From assembly GCA_023663505.1 (NCBI GenBank), contig JAMPHH010000068.1:1-16667 (forward strand): a DNA stretch of 16,667 bases, read 5' to 3'. This stretch comes from Muribaculum sp. (GTDB taxonomy: Bacteria; Bacillota; Clostridia; Lachnospirales; Lachnospiraceae). Under the pieces are notes generated by a model. It saw only the letters and a list, made by a program, of their open reading frames with translations. It had not been told where the DNA came from and searched no databases. This document shows positions 6,608-13,079 of this stretch, piece after piece (within the stretch, counting starts at the first letter, position 1; every line of letters begins with the position of its first letter). A program made the position numbers and the translations under genes.

Positions 6608-6708
6608 AAAAAATACTTAAAAAATCCGTTTATATGTGTTGCCGTGGGCGGCTGTATCGTCGTCGTATTAACCCTATTGGCGGAGGATCAGACCTATAAC
6701 GGCGCAGG
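6608..6708 (+). pseudogene. 101-bp displaced copy of an internal clc segment
   Basis: This stretch aligns without gaps to 5252-5352 inside clc, with 9 mismatches over 101 bases (about 91% identity) and the same orientation. Translated in the clc frame it still reads KKYLKNPFICVAVGGC and onward to QTYNGAG, without stops. It covers about 34 residues only and has neither start nor stop, so it is a gene fragment. It lies just upstream (minus-strand sense) of the Rpn remnant. The likely origin is a decayed second clc copy or a local duplication disrupted by the Rpn gene. Confidence 0.85.
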
Positions 6709-6771
6709 GCGGTTTCACTTTATAACTCAATTTTTTAATGTCATTTCATACACCCCCGACACTCAGGAATA

Positions 6772-7806
6772 TTAAAAAAGAATTCTCCGATATATCTTAT
6801 CAAGCAGCCTGATGGAACCTGCGATATGCTCTCTCCAATCAGTATAAAACCCTTCTCCCCACACTCTGATGGCGTAATCTATATAGCCGTGCTCATAAAA
6901 ACGCATTCCTATGGATATAGGAGGGTACATGTCATATACATCAGTAGACAGTACTCCGTCTACATCTCCGGCTGATTCGTCATTCATTTTATGCTCCGCT
7001 ACAAAGGCTTGAAGCTTATGAAAATACACATCAAACCCGCTTTCACTAAATATATGGTGGAATGCATTATCTTTCGTCTCATCAGACTCCAGTTCATCCA
7101 ACAGATCATACATCTTGGCTATGCTGGAGACAAAGCACCTCGGCAGATATAACAACTTTGCATAAAGGTCAGCATACACTCTCAACAGGTCTTCCGCATT
7201 TGTCTCATCGTAGACCCTGACTGCGCCAATCTGCTTACAGAACTGACAACACGCCTCATATACCTCCGCCGCAAGCTCCGCATCAGTCATATTCCTTGGG
7301 CATAACCCATATGATAACCAGACTTCCAAGCCGTCAGGTGTGATCTCATGCCACTCCCTGACAGTCTCCCGACTTTCCGGAACGTCAATAAACATAAACA
7401 GCGAAGCCTGTTCGTCAGGAATCACAGCATTCCGCTTCATTGTACAGATGTAATCAATGCGCTCCACAGGCCAGTCTACACTTATCCAGCGATCCGCAGG
7501 CATCTCGTCTCCAAGATTGTATTTAGCATATATTCTCGTATACGTATTGTCAGGTTCATTGAGATCGCGACGCTCTGAAATCCGCACGGAATAGCTACCT
7601 ATCGTAAATATCGCAGCCGATACTTCCTCCTCCAACAACTCTTCCTCTTTCAACTCCCGCTTCTCAGATGCTTCCGCCCATGTATTTATAAATATGATAT
7701 CGTTCCCCAGATGAACACGCAGGGCTGCCTGACAGGAAGCTTCCATCTGCCGACAATGCTCCCTGAGATAGGTGTCATTTTTCCCTGCAATTTGCTTCTT
7801 CCCCAT
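6772..7806 (-). CDS. Hypothetical protein, soluble, 344 aa
   Basis: Not recognised. The protein is soluble, acidic and rich in aromatic residues, with no signal peptide or membrane segment. It starts MGKKQIAGKNDTYLREHCRQ, has an acidic Lys/Glu stretch at about 49-62, Cys residues clustered around CCQFCKQ (about 186), and a C-terminal part (about 300-344) rich in Tyr and Trp. Wording such as WISVDWPVERIDYICTMKRN and EWHEITPDGLEVWLSYGLCP suggests a mixed alpha/beta fold. One look-alike idea is a DUF4268-like or PD-(D/E)XK-associated protein, but no motif confirms this. The ATG is preceded by AAGGAGCGAGG. It stands alone in the accessory block, 126 bases downstream of the next small gene. Confidence 0.7.
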   Translation of the reverse strand: MGKKQIAGKNDTYLREHCRQMEASCQAALRVHLGNDIIFINTWAEASEKRELKEEELLEEEVSAAIFTIGSYSVRISERRDLNEPDNTYTRIYAKYNLGDEMPADRWISVDWPVERIDYICTMKRNAVIPDEQASLFMFIDVPESRETVREWHEITPDGLEVWLSYGLCPRNMTDAELAAEVYEACCQFCKQIGAVRVYDETNAEDLLRVYADLYAKLLYLPRCFVSSIAKMYDLLDELESDETKDNAFHHIFSESGFDVYFHKLQAFVAEHKMNDESAGDVDGVLSTDVYDMYPPISIGMRFYEHGYIDYAIRVWGEGFYTDWREHIAGSIRLLDKIYRRILF

Positions 7807-7932
7807 AAAGCACCTCGCTCCTTTCTTGAACGATAGTCACCAATCCGGTATGTTTAAAGCATTTATCTAAAATACAGCGTCTATGGAACAAATAAGATTA
7901 TTTGTTATTTCACATCTGCCATTGGAAAAATC

Positions 7933-8241
7933 TCAGTCTACCGTCCACCAATAGTCAAATATTTTTCTGTAAGCCCCTCCTTTGGGAATCCCGCCTTTAT
8001 ACCGCCTCACCTTACGATTTGATATCGTGAGCCAGTACCTGAATCGGTTATTATGACAGCCCCGCCAATACCTCCGATAATAAGGCGCTTTACCCGCTTG
8101 CTGGTCTTCTCCCTCAACACAGTCCGCCCCTCCGTACATGACCGTCTTTTCGGATAAAGATGCTAATTTCCGGAGATGTCTCTTGTATCTTTGGTCTCGT
8201 TCCCAGCAGCTCAGCCGCTTCCTGTTGGAATGTTTTCTCAT
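7933..8241 (-). CDS. Small basic hypothetical protein, 102 aa
   Basis: A very basic protein rich in Arg, Lys, Tyr and Trp, beginning MRKHSNRKRLSCWERDQRYK and ending KIFDYWWTVD. The C-terminal half (ISNRKVRRYKGG, then GGAYRKIFDYWWTVD) has a pattern I associate with small orphan proteins scattered in Lachnospiraceae genomes and phage-like regions; function unknown. The start at 8241 is chosen over one eight codons upstream because a strong AGGAGGT lies about 10 bases before it. It may bind nucleic acid, judging only from its charge. Confidence is high that it is translated, low on its role. Confidence 0.65.
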   Translation of the reverse strand: MRKHSNRKRLSCWERDQRYKRHLRKLASLSEKTVMYGGADCVEGEDQQAGKAPYYRRYWRGCHNNRFRYWLTISNRKVRRYKGGIPKGGAYRKIFDYWWTVD

Positions 8242-8394
8242 TTCCGTCAGCCACCTCCTCAGCATTCCGTATCATTAGACGTTTCTGTTTGGTGTTTTTT
8301 CATGGTAAAATTCTTCTGCAATTCCACCCCCTCATTTGGCACAAATCTCCCACAAACTGTAACATACATATATAGAATATGTACAAACAAGGAC

Positions 8395-8560
8395 GCATAA
8401 ATCAACAACCCCGCTGCAAGCAACGGGGCATCAAGCTTGCAACGCTGCAGAACAGCGGGGTATTGACCCTCGCGGCATTCGCCAAATGCTCATGCAAGCA
8501 TGGCACTTGGCTCATTGCTCGCGGGAATAAATTTTATACGCCCCATAGATATACGGACAA
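8395..8560. repeat. Multi-hairpin element, REP/MITE-like
   Basis: This GC-rich island in AT-rich DNA has nested dyads. ACCCCGCTG (8408-8416) can pair with CAGCGGGGT (8453-8461), and inside it CCCCG with CGGGG at 8423-8427. A second unit runs from CCCTCGCG (8467) to CGCGGGA (8520-8526). It encloses CCAAATGC/GCACTTGG and the small hairpin ATGC-AA-GCAT. Reading frames across it are not credible genes. No transposase is adjacent. The layout fits a dispersed palindromic element or a folded RNA with at least two multi-stem domains. The rest of 8242-8883 holds no convincing intact gene. Confidence 0.6.
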
Positions 8561-8561
8561 T

Positions 8562-8745
8562 TCCAAGTATTTTAAAATTGCAACATAAAATATTGTCGTC
8601 AGCTTTTGCCTGTTCTGCTCTTTCCATCATCCTCTTTGCAGTATTACTTTCTGCAAATTCTATCATTCCCTCATATAAACTATCCAAAAATCCTATCCTT
8701 AATCCTCCTCTACTATTTTTACAGAATCTATACCTGCCAAATCAT
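8562..8745 (-). pseudogene. Degraded coding remnant beside the hairpin element
   Basis: An open frame on the minus strand reads FLDSLYEGMIEFAESNTAKR and then MMERAEQAKADDNIL, which looks like a real helical protein segment. It then runs without a break into the palindromic element, where the translation stops resembling a protein. Farther upstream, scraps such as MEGCKYLKGYER and DDLAGIDSVKIVEED lie in other frames, each cut by stops. I infer a small gene broken by frameshifts and by the element. The family is not identified. Confidence 0.3.
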
Positions 8746-8857
8746 CTCTCATACCCTTTCAGATACTTACACCCTTCCATCATTTTGCTGTATCTTCTGT
8801 TAGACGTTCGATATACCAATTCGCCTATTTTTCCCTAAACTTTCTGAATATCCCCTG

Positions 8858-8880
8858 CACTTTAACGCTGATTTAAAGTG
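8858..8880 (-). other. Hairpin after the 4-TM protein gene
   Basis: CACTTTAA (8858-8865) and TTAAAGTG (8873-8880) form an 8-bp stem with a 7-base loop, starting 4 bases past the stop codon of the membrane-protein gene. No U-tract follows on the minus strand, so it is only a possible transcript end. Confidence 0.35.
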
Positions 8881-8883
8881 TAT

Positions 8884-9321
8884 CTAAAAGAAAAATTTGA
8901 AAAACTTAATTAGTTTTTTAAATTTAATCATAATCATTACCACCGATAAGGGTAGCAAAAATACACCTTTCTCCAGACAAAAAACAATTATACTATGCAC
9001 TTCTTCGAATGGACTTATGTCCAAATAATAATCTTCTTTAAAAATAAATGAGGATATCAGTCTTAACATTAGACATGCAATACCAGCATAAAAAAATACA
9101 CTGATTACGCGTTCAATTTTTTGATCTGTAATATATGTAATGTGATGCAGTATAATATACACTATTCCAACCAGTATTACCGTACAGCAAATAAAATAAC
9201 TTAGCTCTCCCCAAAACATCATATCGAAGATATGCAACACTATTCCGAGAAGTAAAAAAGCCATACTAATTTTAAAGAAAAAGCTAAATTTCTTATGTTC
9301 CTTTTGAAAGATTACCGCCAC
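8884..9321 (-). CDS. Small four-helix membrane protein, unknown
   Basis: A 145-aa hydrophobic protein with four predicted membrane segments (about residues 15-35, 40-60, 72-95 and 108-128). The ends are strongly basic: KEHKKF near the start and KFKKLIKFFKFFF at the end. It starts at a GTG codon, supported by AAGGAG placed 8 bases upstream. No conserved motif is recognised. The coding sequence is very AT-rich, unlike the clc and rlmI genes, which points to horizontally acquired DNA. Candidates such as an immunity or holin-like protein are speculative. Confidence 0.65.
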   Translation of the reverse strand: MAVIFQKEHKKFSFFFKISMAFLLLGIVLHIFDMMFWGELSYFICCTVILVGIVYIILHHITYITDQKIERVISVFFYAGIACLMLRLISSFIFKEDYYLDISPFEEVHSIIVFCLEKGVFLLPLSVVMIMIKFKKLIKFFKFFF

Positions 9322-9430
9322 GATATTTTCTCCTTGTTATAAAATAATTCCTATGTAAATTGGGGACTATACAGATTTAATTCCTAATTTCAAGTATGCC
9401 TTTATCAAATATATTGTATTAATAAAACAA

Positions 9431-9754
9431 CTACCCTTCATATCCTTTCGGATATTTAATGTCAATAATTGGTCGTTCACTCGGCCGAGTTATTTTTACA
9501 TTCATGATCTGTTTATGACACTCAAGAAGCTGATCCCTGATCCTTTTAAGTTCATTCATATCCTGCGGTACAATATATTTTTCGCTTCCTGCCTCAATAA
9601 GCTTTATATACCATTCCACCATTTCAATTTTATGGCAGCAATACGATGCAATCATCATCTTGTCATTAGCATCTCTAATTGATTCTGTTTCAATCATGAT
9701 ATATGATATCGTGTCATATGAGATTCTTTTTAATTTTTGTGGTCTATTAAACAT
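9431..9754 (-). CDS. Small soluble hypothetical protein, 107 aa
   Basis: Begins MFNRPQKLKRISYDTISYIM and is predicted to be mostly helical (about residues 5-90), ending in a short basic tail with PSERPIIDIKYPKGYEG. No known domain is recognised. The start at 9754 is favoured over one ten codons upstream because GGGAGGAAAAGAC directly precedes it. It sits between the 4-TM protein and the zinc-ribbon gene on the same strand, and the three may form a loose transcription unit. A helical bundle of this size could be an antitoxin or adaptor, but nothing in the sequence decides this. Confidence 0.6.
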   Translation of the reverse strand: MFNRPQKLKRISYDTISYIMIETESIRDANDKMMIASYCCHKIEMVEWYIKLIEAGSEKYIVPQDMNELKRIRDQLLECHKQIMNVKITRPSERPIIDIKYPKGYEG

Positions 9755-9909
9755 TGTCTTTTCCTCCCTGCCGGTACAAAGCAATGCATATTATAAAGTA
9801 ATGATAATACCAATCTCCTTTTACCCAGCATTCACTGACTCTTTTAAACAAAACAGCAAAGAGCCAGTAAATGCTGCTCAATTCTTTTACATCTGATTTT
9901 TTGTAACTT

Positions 9910-10137
9910 TTAAAGCTTATTCCATTGATGGCTCCCACCGCTCGGGCAATTTAACGATGTATATGGAAACGATTTACTGTAAATCATCAATGCGCATTTC
10001 CTGCACTGATATCGGATATTTCCACATTCTCCCAAATTTGTCCATTGATGTGACCCTCCACTTGGGCAGTTCGACGTACTTGGAAACGACTCGTTAGTGA
10101 TTAATGTTCCACATTTCCTGCAATGATAATTTTTCAT
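9910..10137 (-). CDS. Tandem zinc-ribbon mini-protein
   Basis: A 75-aa protein made of two nearly identical zinc-binding repeats. Repeat one is YHCRKCGTLI, then SFPSTSNCPSGGSHQW; repeat two is YQCRKCALMI, then SFPYTSLNCPSGGSHQW. Each offers C-x2-C plus C-x4-H, the ligands expected for one zinc ion, with the third Cys and the His inside CPSGGSH. The doubling shows internal duplication. No catalytic domain is present, so it is probably a nucleic-acid or protein binding module. Both ends are tight: the start is MKNYHCRKC and the stop follows the second HQWNKL. It has its own consensus promoter about 110 bases upstream and faces away from the divergent XRE gene. Confidence 0.75.
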   Translation of the reverse strand: MKNYHCRKCGTLITNESFPSTSNCPSGGSHQWTNLGECGNIRYQCRKCALMIYSKSFPYTSLNCPSGGSHQWNKL

Positions 10138-10246
10138 GACAAATTTCCTCCTTTTTTCTCTCTAAGTTATTGTGCCATTGACACATCAAAAGACTTTTTC
10201 TATTGCACATACACTCTATATTCATGCAAATCTTAAGTCCAATCCT

Positions 10247-10275
10247 ATTATAGCGAATTATTTTCCCTATGTCAA
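10247..10275 (-). promoter_or_regulatory. Consensus sigma-A promoter of the zinc-ribbon gene
   Basis: On the minus strand TTGACA (10270-10275) and TATAAT (10247-10252) match the consensus at all twelve positions with an ideal 17-bp spacer. Transcription should begin near 10240, leaving an untranslated leader of about 100 bases. A fully consensus promoter suggests strong or externally repressed transcription. Confidence 0.75.
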
Positions 10276-10349
10276 TTATTATATGGATAACAATTCCTCA
10301 CATCAGCATTGTGCATAGAATACAATAATAGAAAAGGGGGTATGCCATC

Positions 10350-10655
10350 ATGGAAGATTTTTTTCGACAAAGATTAACTCAACTGCGGATTCAGAAAGGA
10401 ATCTCCGCAAGGGATATGAGCTTGTCATTGGGGCAAAGCGAAAGCTACATCAATAAAATCGAAAACGGGAAGGCTTTTCCCTCTATGCAGGTTTTCTTTT
10501 ATATCTGTGAATATTTCGACATCACTCCGAAAGAATTTTTTGATGTAGAGAATCATAATCCGGTAATATTAGATGAATTGGTCAATGATATGAAAGTATT
10601 AACCAACAGCCAGCTTGCCTGCCTTGCCAATATTATCAAAGAATTTAAACGGTAA
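10350..10655 (+). CDS. XRE-family helix-turn-helix regulator
   Basis: A 101-aa Cro/CI-type DNA-binding protein. The HTH spans about residues 8-62: LTQLRIQKGISARDMSLSLG, the recognition part QSESYINKIENGKAFPSM, then FFYICEYFDITPKEFF. The C-terminal 35 residues (LDELVNDMKVLTNSQLACL) form a short helix, perhaps for dimerisation. There is no peptidase or sensor domain. The start follows GGGGG at 9 bases. It is transcribed away from the zinc-ribbon gene across a 212-base gap containing the consensus promoter, so it might control that promoter and itself. This regulatory link is inferred from position only. Confidence 0.9.
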   Translation: MEDFFRQRLTQLRIQKGISARDMSLSLGQSESYINKIENGKAFPSMQVFFYICEYFDITPKEFFDVENHNPVILDELVNDMKVLTNSQLACLANIIKEFKR

Positions 10656-10809
10656 ATCATTTTGATGACAAGCTGTCTGTCACTTTTCAAGGCTTTACCG
10701 CCTTCAGACGGCATTGTTGCGCAGGATATGCTTTCCCATGCATAAAAGCCCCTGCGTTGTCCACAGAAAATTCTTCTGCAAATTCCTTTAGATTTCCTGA
10801 CAAATTAAT

Positions 10810-11436
10810 TTATTCTTCCTGCTGTTCCGAATCCGAACATTGCGCCATATGCTTCAGCACAAATCCTTCCCCTTCATAAACACGTACAGGGTTTCCCCTG
10901 ACAATACGAGTGTGCTCTCTCCATGCGGCATTAACCTGTTTTGCTCTCTGCCCCTTTTCCAAATCTGCAAGTTTTTTCTTCAGCTTTTCCATCGCCCTCT
11001 GCTTATTTTGAAACTGACTGCGCTCCTCAGTAGACTGTGCAACAAGCCCCGTCGGGATATGTGTAATCCTTACACCTGTTTCCACTTTATTCACATTCTG
11101 ACCGCCTTTTCCGCCACAGTGAAACTTTTCTATACGGTATTCGCGGTCTGACGCAACCTCCTCCACGTCCGGAATAATACTTACATCAACATACCAATTT
11201 TTTCTTTTATGATTTTTGCGGAACGGACTTTGGCAAATCCACAATACCGTTCCCTCAAGACTGCTTAAATCAAGCTCCGTCTTAAAGCGAATAGAATCAA
11301 AACAGCCTTTCTCATAACCCTTCGTTTCCGATAATACCTCCAAGCGTCCATATTCCTTCTCCAATGCCGCAAACAATTTGGCGACCGCCAGCTGGCATTC
11401 AGACGGTCCCTGTCCCGCGCTGATTTGAACTATCAT
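10810..11436 (-). CDS. prfH: Peptide chain release factor H (PrfH), ribosome-rescue factor
   Basis: A 208-aa RF-like protein of the length expected for PrfH, shorter than RF1/RF2 because the N-terminal domain is missing. The catalytic loop reads FHCGGKGGQNVNKVETGVR, with the peptidyl-tRNA-hydrolysis motif GGQ at residues 111-113. The stretch THIPTGLVAQSTEERSQFQN follows, as in class-I release factors. A basic C-terminal tail (about 145-195) fits ribosome binding. PrfH releases nascent chains from ribosomes damaged in the decoding centre, usually with the RNA ligase RtcB encoded next door. No rtcB is visible in this window. The start is well supported by GGAGGAG 8 bases upstream. It lies 103 bases downstream of the rRNA methyltransferase gene on the same strand. 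Confidence 0.9.
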   Translation of the reverse strand: MIVQISAGQGPSECQLAVAKLFAALEKEYGRLEVLSETKGYEKGCFDSIRFKTELDLSSLEGTVLWICQSPFRKNHKRKNWYVDVSIIPDVEEVASDREYRIEKFHCGGKGGQNVNKVETGVRITHIPTGLVAQSTEERSQFQNKQRAMEKLKKKLADLEKGQRAKQVNAAWREHTRIVRGNPVRVYEGEGFVLKHMAQCSDSEQQEE

Positions 11437-11531
11437 GATATGGTCTCCTCCTACTTTCTGCTCCCCATCTTAAAATTATAGGCAGACTTCAATATTTGCG
11501 ACATTAACTTCTTTCCACACTACCTCTCAAT

Positions 11532-11549
11532 CGAACGCTTCAGCGTTCG
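11532..11549 (-). other. Hairpin enclosing the rlmI-like stop codon
   Basis: CGAACGC and GCGTTCG pair perfectly over 7 bp. The minus-strand loop is TGAA, which contains the TGA stop codon of the methyltransferase gene. No U-tract follows. It may mark a transcript end or influence termination, or it may be accidental. Confidence 0.5.
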
Positions 11550-12742
11550 CTGCACACCTGAAAAATATAAAACTTCAAATAATAGCTCTGGTCCGCCGCC
11601 CACAGGATCGGGTGGTCGCATGCCTGTGTACGGAATTCCACCTGACGCAGCCGCTTGTGCGCCCCTGCTGCCGCCTCGCGGATCGTCTTGGCAAAAAGCG
11701 CTTCCTCCATAAAATGAGAGCAGGAGCAGGTCACAAGATAGCCGCCGTCCCGCACCAGCTTCAACCCCCGCAGATTGATCTCGCGGTAGCCCTTCACGGC
11801 ATTTTTAACGGAATTGCGGGATTTGGTAAAGGCGGGCGGGTCGAGAATCACCACGTCAAAGCTTTTCCCCTCCGTCTCCAGCTTCGGCAAAAGTTCAAAC
11901 ACGTCCGCACACTCAAACGCCACTCTGTCCTCCAAATGATTTAGCTTTGCATTCTCCCTTGCCTGACTGACGGCCAGCTCCGAAGCATCTACTCCCAACA
12001 CGCTCTCGGCTCCTGCAATTCCCGCATTCAACGCAAAAGAACCCGTGTGCGTGAAGCAGTCCAATACCCTTTTGCCCCGACAGATTCTATGTATGGCGGC
12101 GCGATTGTTCTTTTGGTCTAAGAAAAATCCCGTCTTCTGTCCGTCCTCCACGTCTACCAGATATTTCACGCCATTTTCCATGATCTCCACCTTCGTGTCA
12201 AACGGCTCTCCTATAAAGCCTTTATAACGCTCCATGCCCTCCTGCTCCCGCACCTTGGCGTCGCTCCGCTCATACACGCCGCGAATCACGACGCCGTCCT
12301 CCGCAAGCACCCTCTTAAGCGCCTCCACAATGGTCAGCTTCCACCTGTCAATCCCCAACGCCAAAGACTCCACCACCAGAACGTCAGAGAACTTGTCCAC
12401 CACAATACCGGGCAGAAAGTCCGCCTCCCCAAAGATCAACCGACAACTCGAGGTGTCTATCGTCTCCTTTCGGTAGCTCCATGCCCTGCGCACCCTCTCC
12501 TCAAAGAAATCCTTATCTATCACCGCGTCTTTTCTGCGGGAGAGCAGCCGTATCGTGATCTTAGACTTGGTATTGATATAGCCATATCCCATGAAATATC
12601 CGTCAAAATCATGGACAGTCACCATATCTCCGTTCTCAAAGCTCCCCATAATACTGCCTATCTCGTTGTCATAAACCCACATGCCCCCTGCCTTCAGGGT
12701 GCGCCCCTCTCCCTTTTTCAGTGTCACAATTGTCTGATACAT
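11540..12742 (-). CDS. rlmI: Class I SAM-dependent rRNA (cytosine-C5) methyltransferase, RlmI-like
   Basis: A 400-aa protein matching the length and order of RlmI, which in Escherichia coli methylates C1962 of 23S rRNA. An N-terminal PUA-type RNA-binding domain (about 1-75, LKKGEGRTLKAGGMWVYDNE) is followed by an EEHEE-like linker. The Rossmann methyltransferase has GQKTGFFLDQKNNR (about 200-213), the SAM loop VLDCFTHTGSFALNAG (about 225-240), the catalytic-loop motif DPPAF (about 302) and SCSCSHFM (about 338-345), whose cysteines fit the C5 cytosine mechanism. The ATG follows AAAGG. The symbol rests on family resemblance; related Firmicute proteins modify other positions. It may be cotranscribed with prfH, both acting on the ribosome. 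Confidence 0.88.
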   Translation of the reverse strand: MYQTIVTLKKGEGRTLKAGGMWVYDNEIGSIMGSFENGDMVTVHDFDGYFMGYGYINTKSKITIRLLSRRKDAVIDKDFFEERVRRAWSYRKETIDTSSCRLIFGEADFLPGIVVDKFSDVLVVESLALGIDRWKLTIVEALKRVLAEDGVVIRGVYERSDAKVREQEGMERYKGFIGEPFDTKVEIMENGVKYLVDVEDGQKTGFFLDQKNNRAAIHRICRGKRVLDCFTHTGSFALNAGIAGAESVLGVDASELAVSQARENAKLNHLEDRVAFECADVFELLPKLETEGKSFDVVILDPPAFTKSRNSVKNAVKGYREINLRGLKLVRDGGYLVTCSCSHFMEEALFAKTIREAAAGAHKRLRQVEFRTQACDHPILWAADQSYYLKFYIFQVCSER

Positions 12743-12899
12743 CTGATTACCTTTCCTTTCCGTCCAAGCCTTTATATATTTATTCCTGCATTTATCTCTA
12801 ATATTATTCTAATTCTATTCGTTTTCCTCTTGACAATCAATCCCTTTTTATTTATTATTTTAATGTTGGCTGTTGTACGAAAAGCTGCCGCATTCATTT

Positions 12900-12973
12900 C
12901 GTCGCGTGGCTCAGTTTGGTAGAGCGCTGCGTTCGGGACGCAGAGGTCGCAAGTTCGAATCTTGTCGCGACGA
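12900..12973 (+). tRNA. tRNA-Pro (anticodon CGG)
   Basis: A 74-nt cloverleaf. The acceptor stem CGTCGCG pairs perfectly with CGCGACG, the D arm is GGCTCAGTTTGGTAGAGC, and the anticodon stem CTGCG/CGCAG encloses TTCGGGA, giving anticodon CGG (Pro codon CCG). The T arm is GCAAG-TTCGAAT-CTTGT. The discriminator is A and no CCA is encoded. A strong terminator follows immediately. Confidence 0.96.
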
Positions 12974-12975
12974 CT

Positions 12976-13014
12976 CGCCGGAAGCCTTGATTTTAAAAGC
13001 TTCTGGCGTTTTTT
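12976..13014 (+). terminator. Intrinsic terminator after tRNA-Pro
   Basis: CGCCGGAAGC pairs with GCTTCTGGCG (one G-T pair) over 10 bp around a 13-base loop, followed by TTTTTT. It starts 3 bases past the tRNA, and is the clearest Rho-independent terminator in the window. Confidence 0.88.
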
Positions 13015-13079
13015 ATGTCTGAAAGCGAATGATTAATATGGGACATTCCAACAAAAATTATATCCAAGGGGGGACACGC

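Noticed and set aside
9747..9938. 63-aa open frame overlapping the zinc-ribbon gene end
   Set aside because: Starts at a GTG inside the zinc-ribbon gene, has no ribosome binding site and overlaps the next gene's start.
11612..11944. Plus-strand 110-aa open frame within the methyltransferase gene
   Set aside because: It is antisense to a clear RlmI-like gene and has no family resemblance.
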